Shown here piece by piece: positions 43,877 through 53,815 of a stretch of DNA of 57,593 nt. Origin of the DNA: Curvibacter sp. (GTDB lineage: Bacteria > Pseudomonadota > Gammaproteobacteria > Burkholderiales > Burkholderiaceae_C); the NCBI GenBank assembly GCA_020621965.1, contig JAHRYV010000019.1:1-57593 (forward strand), read 5' to 3'. Numbering within the stretch: position 1 is the first letter of the stretch; each line of letters opens with the position of its first letter. A program made the position numbers and the translations under genes. The notes under the pieces were generated by a model. That model searched no databases, had not been told where the DNA came from, and saw only the letters and a program-made list of their open reading frames with translations.

Positions 43877-44680
43877 CTAGATGGCCCAGCGCAGGCCGTG
43901 GGCTGGAGCGCCGGGCCAGGCAGTGTCTGCCGGCACCGCGGGCTGGCCAGGTTGTTGCAGCACGCGCTGCAGGATGCGGTTCTCAAGGGCAGCGAACGCG
44001 GCGTCGCCCCGTTCGCGCGGCCGTGCCAGCGCGATGCGTTCGTCCAGCGCGATGCGGCCGTCCTCGATCAGGATCACGCGGTCGGCCAGGGCCACGGCCT
44101 CCTGCACGTCGTGTGTGACCAGCAGGGCCGTGAAGCCGTTGCGCCGCCACAGGCCTTCGATCAGCTGATGCATCTCGATGCGTGTCAGGGCATCGAGCGC
44201 GCCCAGCGGCTCATCCAGCAGCAGCAGGCGCGGGTTGTGCACCAGCGCGCGCGCCAGCGACACACGCTGGCGCTGCCCGCCCGAGAGTCTGGCCGGCCAG
44301 TCGCTCAGCCGTTCACCCAGGCCCACCTGCGCCAACACGGCGCTGGCGCCCGCGCGCAGCGCAGGCGGCAGGCCCAGGGCCACGTTGTCGCGCACGCGCC
44401 GCCAGGGCAGCAGGCGCGAATCCTGGAACATGACGCGGGTGTCCTCGCTCAGGCCCGTGACGGCCCGGCCATCGAGACGCACCTCGCCCTCGCTGGCCGC
44501 CTCCAGCCCGGCGACCAGTCGCAGCAGCGTGCTCTTGCCGCAGCCGCTGCGCCCCACGATGGCAACGAACTCGCCCGGCTCGATCACCAGCTCGGCCTGG
44601 CGCAGCACTTCGCGCGCGCCGTAGGATTTGGACAGGCCGCGGATTTCCAGTCGCACGCCATTCACATTTTCAGGACTCAT
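43877..44680 (-). CDS. ssuB: Aliphatic sulfonate ABC transporter ATPase
   Basis: A 267-residue ATPase of the SsuB/NrtD group: Walker [27 protein letters not shown], signature [15 protein letters not shown], Walker [18 protein letters not shown]-loop VTHDVQEAV. With SsuC and SsuA it imports alkanesulfonates. ATG at 44680 has AAGGAGT upstream; a TTG lies one codon earlier. 155 bp with a hairpin repeat separates it from ssuC. Confidence 0.93.
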   Translation of the reverse strand: MSPENVNGVRLEIRGLSKSYGAREVLRQAELVIEPGEFVAIVGRSGCGKSTLLRLVAGLEAASEGEVRLDGRAVTGLSEDTRVMFQDSRLLPWRRVRDNVALGLPPALRAGASAVLAQVGLGERLSDWPARLSGGQRQRVSLARALVHNPRLLLLDEPLGALDALTRIEMHQLIEGLWRRNGFTALLVTHDVQEAVALADRVILIEDGRIALDERIALARPRERGDAAFAALENRILQRVLQQPGQPAVPADTAWPGAPAHGLRWAI

Positions 44681-44740
44681 CAATTACTCCTTTGCAGTGA
44701 CCTCAGCCAACCAGGGCAAGCGCAGCGCAGCCCGTTCGCA

Positions 44741-44778
44741 GGCTCCCGCGGAACCGGCTTGGCCGGGCCGCTGGGAGC
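44741..44778. repeat. Long interrupted hairpin between ssuC and ssuB
   Basis: The strand folds as GGCTCCC-GCGG-CCGG against CCGG-CCGC-GGGAGC with small bulges, a compact extragenic palindrome in the 155-bp gap. It resembles REP-like hairpins of comamonads as I remember them, but copies elsewhere in the genome cannot be seen. Confidence 0.5.
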
Positions 44779-44835
44779 GCCCCTTGAGGGGGGATGCGAG
44801 CCACACGCAGTGGGCGAGAGTCGGGGGTGTTTTCA

Positions 44836-45729
44836 TCACTGATAACCCGGGTGCCAGCGCAGCCAGTAGCGCTCCAGGCCCTTGGCGAAAATATCGGCCA
44901 GCTTGCCCAGCAGGGCATAAAGCAGGATGCCCACCAGCACCACGTCGGTCTGCAGGAACTCGCGGGCGTTCATGGTCAGGTAACCGATACCGGCCTGGGC
45001 CGAGATGGTCTCGGCCACGATCAGGATCACCCACATCAGCCCGAGCGAGAAACGCAGACCGACCAGGATGCTGGAGAGCGCACCCGGCAGGATGACCTCG
45101 CGGTAGAGCTGCCAGCGGGACAGGCCGTAGGTGCGTCCCATCTCGATCAGCCCCGGGTCGACGTTGCGGATGCCGTGTGACGTGTTGAGGTAGATCGGGA
45201 AAAACACCGAGACCGCGATCAGGAACAGCTTGGCGGTCTCGTCGATGCCGAACCACAGGATGACCAGCGGGATCAGGGCCAGCGCCGGGATGTTGCGCAC
45301 CATCTGGATGGTGGAGTCCAGCAGCGCGTCGGCCCAGCGCAGCGAGCCCGTGAGCAGGCCCAGCAGCAGGCCCAGGCCGCCGCCGATGGCCAGGCCCGCC
45401 AGCGCGCGCCCGGCGCTCACCCGCACGTGGGTCCAGAGCTCGCCCGAGACGGCCAGGGTCCAGGCGGCCCGCACCACCTCCAGCGGCGCGGGCAGCACCC
45501 GGGTGGACAACCAGCCCTGGGACGAGAACACCTGCCACAGCACCAGCAGCCCCACGGGCAACAGCCAGGGCACGAGCCGCCGTGCCACCCCCTTCAGGAA
45601 GGCCAGCGTCGCGGCAGCGTAAGGGCTGTCGGCGGCCGGACCGACCTGCGGCGGCAGGAGGAAGCCGAAACCCGGCGCCTCCACCGTGGTGTCGACCACG
45701 GCGACCGGATCATGGGTGTCGTGTGTCAT
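44836..45729 (-). CDS. ssuC: Aliphatic sulfonate ABC transporter permease
   Basis: A 297-residue permease with six membrane helices and the binding-protein-dependent loop MGRTYGLSRWQLYREVILPG. SsuC-family markers are PLVILWFGIDETAKLFLIAV and YLTMNAREFLQTDVVLVGIL. The first 35 residues are hydrophilic; they start MTHDTHDP, almost the same as the second SsuA at 47.9 kb. It lies 11 bp after ssuD. Confidence 0.92.
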   Translation of the reverse strand: MTHDTHDPVAVVDTTVEAPGFGFLLPPQVGPAADSPYAAATLAFLKGVARRLVPWLLPVGLLVLWQVFSSQGWLSTRVLPAPLEVVRAAWTLAVSGELWTHVRVSAGRALAGLAIGGGLGLLLGLLTGSLRWADALLDSTIQMVRNIPALALIPLVILWFGIDETAKLFLIAVSVFFPIYLNTSHGIRNVDPGLIEMGRTYGLSRWQLYREVILPGALSSILVGLRFSLGLMWVILIVAETISAQAGIGYLTMNAREFLQTDVVLVGILLYALLGKLADIFAKGLERYWLRWHPGYQ

Positions 45730-45740
45730 GCGCCGGCCCT

Positions 45741-46889
45741 TCAGCTTTGCGCCACGCGCAGGCCCTCGGGCGCGTGCGTGTTGGCCACGATCTCGCCGAA
45801 GGGGCTGACCTGGTTGCCGCCCTGCACGGTGACCGGCGCCTTGATGCCGATGTGCGGGAAGACCAGCTCGGCGAAACGGTAGGCCTCCTCCAGGTGCGGG
45901 TAGCCGGAGAGCACGAAGGTCTCGGCGCCGAGTTCCTCGTACTCCTTGAGGCGGCGGGCGATGGTTTCGCCGTCACCCACCAGCGCCGTACCGGCGCCAC
46001 CGCGCACCAGGCCCACACCCGCCCACAGATTGGGGCTGATCTCCAGCCGGGCGCGGCTGCCGCCGTGCAGCGCACGCATGCGGCGCTGGCCTTCGGAGTC
46101 CATGCCCGCGAAGGTGGCCTGGGCCTTGGCGATGGTCTCGTCGTCGAGGTACTTGATGAGATCGTCCGCCGCGGCCCAGGCCTGGTCGTTGGTCTCGCGC
46201 GGGATCACGTGCAGGCGCACACCGAACTTCACCTTGCGGCCTTGCTTGGCCGCGCGCCTGCGCACATCGTCGAACTTCTTCGCCACCTCGGCCAGCGGCT
46301 CGCCCCAGGTCAGGTAGAGCTCCACCTGCTCGGCGGCCAGGTCGTGCGCGGCCTCCGAGGAACCGCCGAAATACAGCGGCGGGTGCGGCTTCTGGACGGC
46401 CGGAAACAGCTGTTTGGCGCCCTTGACCTGGAGGTGCTTGCCTTCGAAGTCCACCTTCTCGCCGGCCAGCAGGCGGCGCCAGATCTGCAGGAACTCGGCC
46501 GCGTGCTCGTAGCGCTCGTCATGGCTCAGGAAGGTGCCGTCGGCCTCCAGGTCACCGGCGTCGCCGCCGGCCACCACGTTGACCAACAGCCGCCCGCCGC
46601 TCAAGCGGTCGAAGGTGGCGGCCTGGCGCGCAGCCACCGTGGGCGAGATGGTGCTGGGGCGCAGGGCCACCAGGAACTTCAGACGCTGGGTGAGCGGGAT
46701 GAGGCTGGACGCCACGGTCCACGGGTCTTCGCAGGAGCGGCCAGTGGGGATGAGCACACCACCGTAACCCAGGCGCTCGGCCGCCTGGGCGATCTGCTGC
46801 AGGTAGCCCTGGTCGACGGCGCGGGCCAGGTGCGAGGTGCCGAGGTGATGACCATCACCGTGGATGGGAAGGAACCAGAATACGTTCAT
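45741..46889 (-). CDS. ssuD: FMNH2-dependent alkanesulfonate monooxygenase
   Basis: A 382-residue bacterial-luciferase-fold enzyme: [60 protein letters not shown] and [20 protein letters not shown] are SsuD hallmarks. It uses FMNH2 from SsuE and O2 to split alkanesulfonates into sulfite and an aldehyde. ATG at 46889 has AAGGAG upstream. Sulfite so made is a substrate for CysI downstream in the window. Confidence 0.95.
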   Translation of the reverse strand: MNVFWFLPIHGDGHHLGTSHLARAVDQGYLQQIAQAAERLGYGGVLIPTGRSCEDPWTVASSLIPLTQRLKFLVALRPSTISPTVAARQAATFDRLSGGRLLVNVVAGGDAGDLEADGTFLSHDERYEHAAEFLQIWRRLLAGEKVDFEGKHLQVKGAKQLFPAVQKPHPPLYFGGSSEAAHDLAAEQVELYLTWGEPLAEVAKKFDDVRRRAAKQGRKVKFGVRLHVIPRETNDQAWAAADDLIKYLDDETIAKAQATFAGMDSEGQRRMRALHGGSRARLEISPNLWAGVGLVRGGAGTALVGDGETIARRLKEYEELGAETFVLSGYPHLEEAYRFAELVFPHIGIKAPVTVQGGNQVSPFGEIVANTHAPEGLRVAQS

Positions 46890-46927
46890 GTCGATTACTC
46901 CTTGATAGCGGTTTGGGGGATGTCGGT

Positions 46928-47920
46928 TCAGCTGTGGCGCGCGTCGGGTCGCCAGACGATCTCGGCCACGGTCACGGTCCTGGGTATGAGGCCCAGCTGG
47001 TGGAAGGCGTCGGCCACACGCTGCTGGTCGGCCACGGTCTGTGCGTCCAGCGGGCCGACCGGCGACTTCGGGCGGCGCTGCAGGAACAGGCTGACCACGC
47101 CCGCATCCAGGCCGCTGAAGCCGGCGATCAGCTTGATCACCTCCTTGCGGTTCTCCTGCGCCTGGCGGTCGGCGCGTGTCAGTTCCTCGAACAGCACGGC
47201 CAGCGCCGCCGCATGGCGGGTGGCGAAGGGCCGCGAGGCCAGGTAGAAGGAGTTGTTGCTGGAAAGCTTGCGGCCGGTGGCCAGCACACGCGGCTGCAGG
47301 GCCAGTTCGGTGGCGGCATAAAACGGGTCCCAGATGGCCCAGGCGTCCACGCTCCTGCGCTCGAAGGCGGCGCGCGCGTCGGCGGGGGTCAGGTAGACGG
47401 GCTGGATGTCGCTCCACTGCAGCCCGGCCTGCTCCACGGCCCGCACCAGCAGGTAATGCGCGCTGGAGCCCTTCTGCAGCGCGACCTTGCGGCCCTTGAG
47501 GTCGGCCAGCTTCTTCACCGGCGAGTCCTTGAGCACCAGGATGGCCGAGCTGTCGGGTTTGGGCGGCTCGGCGCCCACGTAGAGCAGGTCCTTGCCGGCG
47601 GCCTGCGCGAACACCGGCGGCGAGTCGCCGGTCAGGCCGAACTCCAGGCTGCCCACCGACAAGGCTTCGAGCAGCTGCGGGCCGGCCGGAAATTCGATCC
47701 AGCTGACTTTGGTATTCGGAAAGCGCTTTTCCAGCACCCCCTGCTGCTTGAGGATGACCAGGTTCACGGCGGACTTCTGGTAGCCGATGCGCAGCAGCTC
47801 GGGGGCCTGGGTGCCAGCCGCCTGGGCGCGGGCCACGGAACTGGCAAGCCCCCAGTTGAGCGCCGTCAGGCCGATGATCTGCAGCAGGCGGCGGCGCAGT
47901 GAATTCGAGGATGGACTCAT
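46928..47920 (-). CDS. ssuA: Aliphatic sulfonate-binding protein, copy 1
   Basis: A 330-residue periplasmic SsuA/NMT1-like protein with a signal peptide beginning [20 protein letters not shown] and cleaved after ARAQA. Markers: [60 protein letters not shown]. It delivers sulfonates to SsuBC. It is one of two tandem paralogues, 19 bp apart. Confidence 0.92.
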   Translation of the reverse strand: MSPSSNSLRRRLLQIIGLTALNWGLASSVARAQAAGTQAPELLRIGYQKSAVNLVILKQQGVLEKRFPNTKVSWIEFPAGPQLLEALSVGSLEFGLTGDSPPVFAQAAGKDLLYVGAEPPKPDSSAILVLKDSPVKKLADLKGRKVALQKGSSAHYLLVRAVEQAGLQWSDIQPVYLTPADARAAFERRSVDAWAIWDPFYAATELALQPRVLATGRKLSSNNSFYLASRPFATRHAAALAVLFEELTRADRQAQENRKEVIKLIAGFSGLDAGVVSLFLQRRPKSPVGPLDAQTVADQQRVADAFHQLGLIPRTVTVAEIVWRPDARHS

Positions 47921-47938
47921 GGTGCATGCCCTCCTGTT

Positions 47939-48967
47939 TCAGCGCGCCGGATGCCAGGCCGCTTCGCGTACCGCGATGGCCTTCGGAATCAGCTTGAGTT
48001 CGAAGAAGACGTCGGCGAGCTTCTGCTGCTCGGCGAGCACGGCATCGGTCAGCGGCGTGACGCCGTAGCCGTAACGGCGCAGATTGAGCGCCACCACGTC
48101 GGCGTCCAGGCCCTGCAGCGGCGCGATGATGGCCGCGGCCTGCTTGAGGTTGGCCTTGAGCCACTTGCCCTGGGCCACGATGTCGGCGAACAGGGCCTCA
48201 ATCACTTCGGGGCGTTTCTCCACGTAGCCGCGCTCGGCCAGGTAGTAGGCATAGTTGTTCACCACGCCCCGGCCGTCGGCCAGGATGCGCGCGCCGGTCT
48301 GCTTCTCGGCCGCGGCCAGAAACGGGTCCCAGATGGCCCAGGCGTCGACCGCGCCGCGCTCGAAGGCGGCGCGCGCGTCGGCCGGCGGCAGGAAGACGGG
48401 CTGGATGTCGCCGTACTTCAGGCCGTGTTTCTCCAGCAGCTTGACCAGCAGGTAGTGCACGTTGGAGCCCTTGTTCAGGGCGACCTTCTTGCCCTTGAGC
48501 TGGGCCACGGTCTTGATGGGCGAGTTCTTCGGCACCACCAGGGCCTCGGCCTCGGGCGCGGCCGGGTCGTTGCCGATGTAGACGAACTTCGCGCCGGCGG
48601 CCTGCGCGAAGATGGGCGGCGCCTCGCCGACAAAACCCACGTCGACCGAGCCGACGTTCAGGCCTTCGAGCAGTTGCGGGCCGGCCGGGAACTCCACCCA
48701 CTTGAGGCTCACGCCCAACGGCGCGAGGCGTTCTTCCAGCGTGCCCTGGGCCTTCTGCAGCACGAAGAGGCTGGCCGATTTCTGGTAGCCGATGCGCAGC
48801 TCACCCCTGCCCTGGGCCTGCGCCACGGGCAGCAGGAGCAGGAAGTTGAGCAGCAGCACGCCGGCGATCAGGGCGAGTGCGGCAAGCGCGCTGTTGAAGA
48901 GATCGGTCCATCCCGCTGGGGCGGGCTCGGTATCGTGGTCGTGCAGATGGGTCGTGTCGTGTGTCAT
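47939..48967 (-). CDS. Aliphatic sulfonate-binding protein, copy 2, with His-rich N-terminus
   Basis: A 342-residue SsuA paralogue ([60 protein letters not shown]). Before its hydrophobic segment ([20 protein letters not shown]) it carries about 24 hydrophilic residues, [19 protein letters not shown]..., unusual for an exported protein. It may stay membrane-anchored, or the true start may be internal, but no better start is seen. Ligand range may differ from copy 1. Confidence 0.87.
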   Translation of the reverse strand: MTHDTTHLHDHDTEPAPAGWTDLFNSALAALALIAGVLLLNFLLLLPVAQAQGRGELRIGYQKSASLFVLQKAQGTLEERLAPLGVSLKWVEFPAGPQLLEGLNVGSVDVGFVGEAPPIFAQAAGAKFVYIGNDPAAPEAEALVVPKNSPIKTVAQLKGKKVALNKGSNVHYLLVKLLEKHGLKYGDIQPVFLPPADARAAFERGAVDAWAIWDPFLAAAEKQTGARILADGRGVVNNYAYYLAERGYVEKRPEVIEALFADIVAQGKWLKANLKQAAAIIAPLQGLDADVVALNLRRYGYGVTPLTDAVLAEQQKLADVFFELKLIPKAIAVREAAWHPAR

Positions 48968-49081
48968 GTCGTGTCCTGGACGCTGTGCGCAGGCAAAGGC
49001 CGTCCCGGCCCCGCCGCGCGGAGATTCAATAAAGGAGAGGTGGGAGAGGCGTGCCAGCCCGAGGGGCGGGGCCGCAGGGCG

Positions 49082-49669
49082 TCAGACGCTACATCGCACC
49101 CGCGAGAACGCGATCGGCTCGAACCCGGCTGTGGCCGGCGGCAGGCGCAGGCCTTCGCTGACCAGCAGGGCCGTTGCCTCGTCCAGGCGGGCCTCGATGT
49201 CCGCATGGATCACATGGGCCCCTTCGGGCGTGAGCGTCACCTGCGCATCGGTGGCGTAGACCCCCGGCAGGATGTGGCGCGCCCCCAGCGACTGCAGCAC
49301 CGGGCGCAGCGCGTAGTCCAGCGCCAGCATGTGATGCGGGCTGCCGCCCGTGGCCAGCGGCAACACGGTCTTGCCCTTCAGGGCCGTCTGCGGCAGCAGG
49401 TCCAGCAGGACCTTGAGCACACCGCTGTAGGCCGCCTTGTAGACCGGCGTGGCCACCACGATGGCCTGGGCGTTCAGGACCTGCTGGATGGCGTGGACCA
49501 CCGTGGGGTGGCTGAAATCACCCTGCAACAGCGCCTGCGGCGCAAGGTCGCGGATGCGCAGCCAGTCCACGTGCGCACCCTGCAGCGCCAACGACCACCC
49601 GACCTGCTCCAGCAGGGCCGCCGAGCGCGAGCGCTCCGACGGGCTGCCTGCAATCAAGAGTACCGACAC
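49082..49669 (-). CDS. ssuE: NAD(P)H-dependent FMN reductase SsuE
   Basis: A 195-residue flavodoxin-like reductase: LLIAGSPSERSRSAALLEQV (FMN phosphate loop), VATPVYKAAYSGVLKVLLDL and LPLATGGSPHHMLALDYALR are SsuE signatures. It gives FMNH2 to SsuD. It heads the ssu genes, 39 bp after sbp and 114 bp before the second ssuA. Confidence 0.92.
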   Translation of the reverse strand: MSVLLIAGSPSERSRSAALLEQVGWSLALQGAHVDWLRIRDLAPQALLQGDFSHPTVVHAIQQVLNAQAIVVATPVYKAAYSGVLKVLLDLLPQTALKGKTVLPLATGGSPHHMLALDYALRPVLQSLGARHILPGVYATDAQVTLTPEGAHVIHADIEARLDEATALLVSEGLRLPPATAGFEPIAFSRVRCSV

Positions 49670-49708
49670 GTTTTTCCTCCCTGACGCTTGATGTGTGAGA
49701 CAGCCGGC

Positions 49709-50719
49709 TTACTTCTTGGTGTAGATCTGGTCGAACACCCCGCCGTCGGCGAAATGCTCCTTGCTAGCCTTGTCCCAGCCACCGAAGGCCTGGTCGATGG
49801 TGAATAGGTTCAGCTTGGGCAACTGCCTGGCGTACTTGGCCTGGGCCTTGGCCGAGGTGGGGCGATAGAAGTTCTTGCCGATGATGTCCTGCGCTTCCTC
49901 GGTATAGAGGAACTTCAGGTACTCCTCGGCCAGCTTGCGTGTGCCCTTGCGGTCCACGTTCTTGTCCACCACGGTCACCGGCGGCTCGGCCAGGATGCTC
50001 AGGCTGGGGTAGACGAAGTCCACCTTGCTGCCGAACTCCTTCTCCAGCAGATAGGCCTCGTTTTCCCAGGAGATGAAGACATCACCCTGGTTGCGCTGGG
50101 CAAAGGTCACCGAGGAGCCGCGTGCGCCGGTGTCGAGCACCGGCACGTTGCCGTACAGCTTGGCCACGAAGTCCTTGGCCTGGGTTTCACCGCCGTACTT
50201 GCGCTTGGCGTACTCAAAAGCGGCCAGGTAGTTCCAGCGCGCGCCGCCCGAGGTCTTGGGGTTGGGTGTGATCACGCTGACACCGGGCTTGACCAGGTCG
50301 TCCCAGTCCTTGATGCCCTTGGGGTTGCCCTGGCGCACCACCAGCACGATGGTGGAGGTGTAGGGCGAGGAGTTCAGCGGCAGGCGTTTCTGCCAGTCCT
50401 TGGGGATCCAGCCGCCGTTTTTGTACAGCGCGTCCACGTCACCGGCCAGGGCCAGGGTCACCACGTCGGCGTCCAGGCCGTCGATCACCGCGCGCGCCTG
50501 CTTGCCCGAGCCGCCGTGCGACTGCTTGACGGTCACGTCCTGGCCGGTCTTGGCCTTCCAGTGCCTGCTGAAAGCGGCGTTGACTTCGACGTAGAGCTCG
50601 CGGGTCGGGTCATAGGACACGTTGAGCAGGGTCTGGGCCGGCTGCGCCAGGCTGGCCAGGGCCGCCCCTGTGAGCGCGAAGGCCAATGAAAGCTTGATAA
50701 AGTGGCGGCGTTGCGTCAT
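49709..50719 (-). CDS. Sulfate-binding periplasmic protein
   Basis: A 336-residue sulfate-binding protein with a signal peptide ([20 protein letters not shown], cut after LAQ). Markers: [60 protein letters not shown]. It is the second such protein in the window and has no permease beside it; it probably feeds CysTWA encoded 14 kb away. It is the first gene of the minus-strand sbp-ssu-metY-fcc run. Confidence 0.92.
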   Translation of the reverse strand: MTQRRHFIKLSLAFALTGAALASLAQPAQTLLNVSYDPTRELYVEVNAAFSRHWKAKTGQDVTVKQSHGGSGKQARAVIDGLDADVVTLALAGDVDALYKNGGWIPKDWQKRLPLNSSPYTSTIVLVVRQGNPKGIKDWDDLVKPGVSVITPNPKTSGGARWNYLAAFEYAKRKYGGETQAKDFVAKLYGNVPVLDTGARGSSVTFAQRNQGDVFISWENEAYLLEKEFGSKVDFVYPSLSILAEPPVTVVDKNVDRKGTRKLAEEYLKFLYTEEAQDIIGKNFYRPTSAKAQAKYARQLPKLNLFTIDQAFGGWDKASKEHFADGGVFDQIYTKK

Positions 50720-50848
50720 GTTTCTTTCCTTTTCATGGATAAATCGAATTGCGATGAAAAGGATTCTGTTGAAGCATGGTCAAAACTGGAACCAATAAGA
50801 TTTCAGTTGCTAATTACCCAAACATCTGAATACTGAAAGAAGCTGCAC
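50720..50848. promoter_or_regulatory. Divergent, AT-rich promoter region, sbp / yggX
   Basis: These 129 bases are clearly poorer in G+C than the surroundings, as expected for a CysB-type activated promoter. It must serve sbp and the ssu run leftward and yggX-mnmC rightward. No single operator can be picked out with confidence. Confidence 0.45.
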
Positions 50849-51121
50849 ATGGCACGCATGGTCAACTGCATCAAGCTCGGCAAGGAAGCCGAGGGCCTGG
50901 ACTTCCCGCCCTACCCGGGCGAGCTGGGCAAGCGCATCTGGGAAAACGTCAGCAAGGAAGCCTGGGCCGGCTGGCTCAAGCACCAGACCATGCTGGTCAA
51001 CGAGAACCGCCTGAACCTGGCCGATGCGCGCGCGCGCCAGTACCTGGCCCGCCAGATGGAGAACCACTTCTTCGGCGCCGGCGCCGACCAGGCCCAGGGT
51101 TACGTGCCGCCCAGCGCCTGA
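50849..51121 (+). CDS. yggX: Probable Fe(2+)-trafficking protein YggX
   Basis: A 90-residue protein matching YggX end to end: [20 protein letters not shown] with the redox Cys7, [37 protein letters not shown]. It protects iron-sulfur clusters from oxidation. It could help the Fe-S enzymes CysI and CysH made from the same locus, which is inference. The GTG of the next gene is 19 bp downstream. Confidence 0.95.
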   Translation: MARMVNCIKLGKEAEGLDFPPYPGELGKRIWENVSKEAWAGWLKHQTMLVNENRLNLADARARQYLARQMENHFFGAGADQAQGYVPPSA

Positions 51122-51140
51122 GCAGCCTGCGCTCCCTCCC

Positions 51141-52877
51141 GTGAACGAAGCGGCGCACACCCTGCTGCCGCCCGAAGCGGCCGGCCGCCCGGCCTGGCGC
51201 GTGCTCGACACGCGTTTCGACGCGACCCGCCTGCTGGCCCTGTGGCAACACTGGCAAGACGATGCGCAGCGCCCCCGCGTGCTGCACATCGTCGCGCTCG
51301 CCGCCGCGCCGCTCGGCGCCCAGGCCCTGCAGGCCAGCGCCACACCCGAACAACAGGCACTGGTCGATGAACTGCTGGCGCAGTGGAGCGGCCTGCTGCC
51401 GGGCATGCATCGCCTGTCGCTGGCCCAGGGCCGCCTGCAGCTGACCCTGGGCCTGGGTGAACTGCAGCCCCTGCTGCGCGAGTTGCAGTTCGAGGCCGAT
51501 GCGGTCTTCCTCGACTCCACTCTGCCCTGGGACCGCTACAGCCTCAAGGCGTTGGCGCGCTGCTGCCGGCGCGGCACGCGCCTGGCCGGCGACACGATGG
51601 CGCCACGGATGGCGCCGCTGCTGACGCAAAGCGGCTTCGTGCCAGCGCCCGGTCACGCGCGTTACGACCCGCCCTGGGAACTCCGGACCAGCCGTGAAAC
51701 CTTGCGCACGCAGCCCGCCGTCCCGGGCACCTGCGTGGTCGTCGGCGCCGGTCTGGCCGGCGCCAGCGTGGCGGCAGCGCTGGCGCGGCGCGGCTGGTTG
51801 GTGCAGGTGCTGGAGGCCGCACCCGAGCCGGCCGCCGGCGCCTCGGGCCTGCCCGCCGGCCTGCTGGTGCCGCATGTCTCGGCCGACGACAGCCCGCGTT
51901 CGCGCCTCACGCGCGCCGGCCTGCGCCTCACCCGCACCGAAGCCCACCGGCTGCTGCAGGCGGGCCAGGACTGGCAGAGCAGCGGCGTGCTGGAGCAGCG
52001 CCTGGACGGCAACCCCGGCCTGCCGGCCCAGTGGCCCGCCGAGGGGCAACAGATCACGCGCCCTGCCTCCCCGGGGACCGAACCTTGGCGCGCCGGCATG
52101 GCGGCCGTGCCGGCGCTGTGGCACGCGCAGGCCGCCTGGATCAAGCCGGCGCGCCTGGTGCAGGCCTGGCTACAGCAAAGCGGCGTGACCTTCCGGGGCA
52201 ACACCAAGGTGGACCGGCTGCAGCGCGCCGGCACGTCATGGAACCTGCTGGACCGCGACGGCCGTTTACTCGCCTGCGCCAGCCACGTGGTGCTGGCCAA
52301 CGCGGCGGATGCCCAGCGCCTGCTCGCACCGCTGGGCCTGCAGCGACGCCTGCCGCCCCAGCAGGAGATGCGCGGTGTGGTCAGCGCCGGCCTGCGCCGG
52401 CCGGGCGATGCAGCGGCGCTGCCGCCCCACCCCGTCAATGGCCTGGGCAGCCTGATCCCGGCCGTGCCCACCGAGGACGGCCTGGCCTGGTTTGCCGGCG
52501 CCACCTACGAAGCCGGCCATGAGGCCGCCGAGCCGGCCAGCGCGCACCACCGCGTCAACCTGGACAAGCTGCGCACCCTGCTGCCGGCCGCCGCGGGCGT
52601 GCTGCAGGCCTCGTTCGCGCCCGGCGCCGTCCGCGGCTGGGGCGGCACACGCTGCGTCAGCGCGGATCGCCTGCCGCTGGTCGGCCCGCTCGAGGATGGC
52701 GAGTTGCCCACCTTGTGGATCAGCGCCGCCATGGGCTCGCGCGGCCTGAGCTTTGCCGTGTTGTGCGCCGAGCTGCTGGCCGCGCGCCTGGGTGCCGAAC
52801 CCTGGCCGCTGGAGGCCAGCCTGGCGCGTTTCCTCCACGCCCGGCGCCATGCCGTCGCGCACGGCGAAGAAGGCTGA
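51141..52877 (+). CDS. mnmC: MnmC-like tRNA-modification oxidoreductase with degenerate methyltransferase domain
   Basis: A 578-residue protein from the GTG at 51141. The C-terminal two-thirds (from about residue 195: TCVVVGAGLAGASVAAALAR) is the FAD-dependent MnmC oxidoreductase, which turns cmnm5s2U34 into nm5s2U34 in tRNA. The N-terminal part aligns with the MnmC methyltransferase but is about 60 residues short, and the SAM motif (family ETGFG-x-GLNF) reads DTRFDATRLL at residues 23-32. The acidic end DAVFLDSTLPW remains. The methylation step is probably lost. Confidence 0.87.
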   Translation: MNEAAHTLLPPEAAGRPAWRVLDTRFDATRLLALWQHWQDDAQRPRVLHIVALAAAPLGAQALQASATPEQQALVDELLAQWSGLLPGMHRLSLAQGRLQLTLGLGELQPLLRELQFEADAVFLDSTLPWDRYSLKALARCCRRGTRLAGDTMAPRMAPLLTQSGFVPAPGHARYDPPWELRTSRETLRTQPAVPGTCVVVGAGLAGASVAAALARRGWLVQVLEAAPEPAAGASGLPAGLLVPHVSADDSPRSRLTRAGLRLTRTEAHRLLQAGQDWQSSGVLEQRLDGNPGLPAQWPAEGQQITRPASPGTEPWRAGMAAVPALWHAQAAWIKPARLVQAWLQQSGVTFRGNTKVDRLQRAGTSWNLLDRDGRLLACASHVVLANAADAQRLLAPLGLQRRLPPQQEMRGVVSAGLRRPGDAAALPPHPVNGLGSLIPAVPTEDGLAWFAGATYEAGHEAAEPASAHHRVNLDKLRTLLPAAAGVLQASFAPGAVRGWGGTRCVSADRLPLVGPLEDGELPTLWISAAMGSRGLSFAVLCAELLAARLGAEPWPLEASLARFLHARRHAVAHGEEG

Positions 52878-53023
52878 GTACCGCCCGCCGGCTCGCGCCA
52901 ACGCCTGCCCGGTGCCGACACCACACTGACGCCGACTATCCGCCGCGCTTTATTCCGACTGGATATATAGGTCCAAGAAAAATGTAGTTTGGAATCTGAA
53001 GACCCGCTTCTACAGTCGCGTCC
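52878..53023. promoter_or_regulatory. Promoter region of the TauE/SafE-type gene
   Basis: A 146-bp gap whose right half is AT-rich (TTTATTCCGACTGGATATAT at about 52948). A -10-like TATATAG lies about 55 bp before the ATG at 53024. A CysB-type activator site is possible; no clear dyad. Confidence 0.4.
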
Positions 53024-53815
53024 ATGCATGACGTGGCGTTCATTTTTGCGGGCTTTTTTGTCGGACTGGTCGTCGGCCTGACCGGCGTGGGCGGCGGCTC
53101 GCTGATGACGCCCATCCTGATCTTCTTTTTTGGCGTCAAGCCGCATCTGGCGGTCGGTACCGACCTGCTGTTCGCCGCCTTCACCAAGGCGGGCGGCACC
53201 CTGCGCCTGGCGCGCCAGCGGGTCATCGACTGGCGCATCGTCCTGAACCTCTCGGCCGGCAGCATCCCCGCCGCGCTGATCACCCTCTACATCCTGCACC
53301 GGGTCGGCCCCGCGAACCCGGCCGTGCAAGGCCTCATGACCGGCACCCTGGGCGTGGCCCTGCTGCTGACCGCCGCCGCCACCCTGTACAAGGCCGTGCG
53401 CGGCAAGGCCCTGCCGGCCACGCTGGCCCACGGCCAGGAAACACGGGCCGCCACGCCGCGTCACTGGAGCCTGCCGCTGCTGCTGGGCGCACTGGTGGGC
53501 ACGCTGGTGTCGCTGACCTCGGTGGGCGCCGGCGCCATCGGCGTGAGCGTGCTGCTTTTCATCTACCCGCTGCTGCCGCTGCCGCGCATCGTCGCGGCCG
53601 ACATCGCCTACGCCGTGCCGCTGACCCTGGTGGCGGGCCTGGGCCACGCTTCGCTGGGTTCGGTCGACTGGTCTTTGCTGGTCAAGTTGCTGGCCGGCTC
53701 CCTGCCCGGCATCTGGCTGGGCAGCCACCTGATGCACCGCATCAACGAGCGCGTGGTGCGCTCCGCCCTTTCCGTCCTGCTGGCCTGGGCCGGCCTGAAA
53801 TTGATAGCGATCTAG
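53024..53815 (+). CDS. TauE/SafE (TSUP) family membrane exporter
   Basis: A 263-residue protein with about eight helices and the family repeat GLVVGLTGVGGGSLMTPILI (first half) and LVSLTSVGAGAIGVSVLLFI (second half). TSUP proteins move sulfite, sulfoacetate or other sulfur anions. Its place just before cysI suggests it sheds excess sulfite or takes part in sulfur uptake. Its TAG stop (53813-53815) overlaps the left end of the inverted-repeat element. Confidence 0.9.
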   Translation: MHDVAFIFAGFFVGLVVGLTGVGGGSLMTPILIFFFGVKPHLAVGTDLLFAAFTKAGGTLRLARQRVIDWRIVLNLSAGSIPAALITLYILHRVGPANPAVQGLMTGTLGVALLLTAAATLYKAVRGKALPATLAHGQETRAATPRHWSLPLLLGALVGTLVSLTSVGAGAIGVSVLLFIYPLLPLPRIVAADIAYAVPLTLVAGLGHASLGSVDWSLLVKLLAGSLPGIWLGSHLMHRINERVVRSALSVLLAWAGLKLIAI

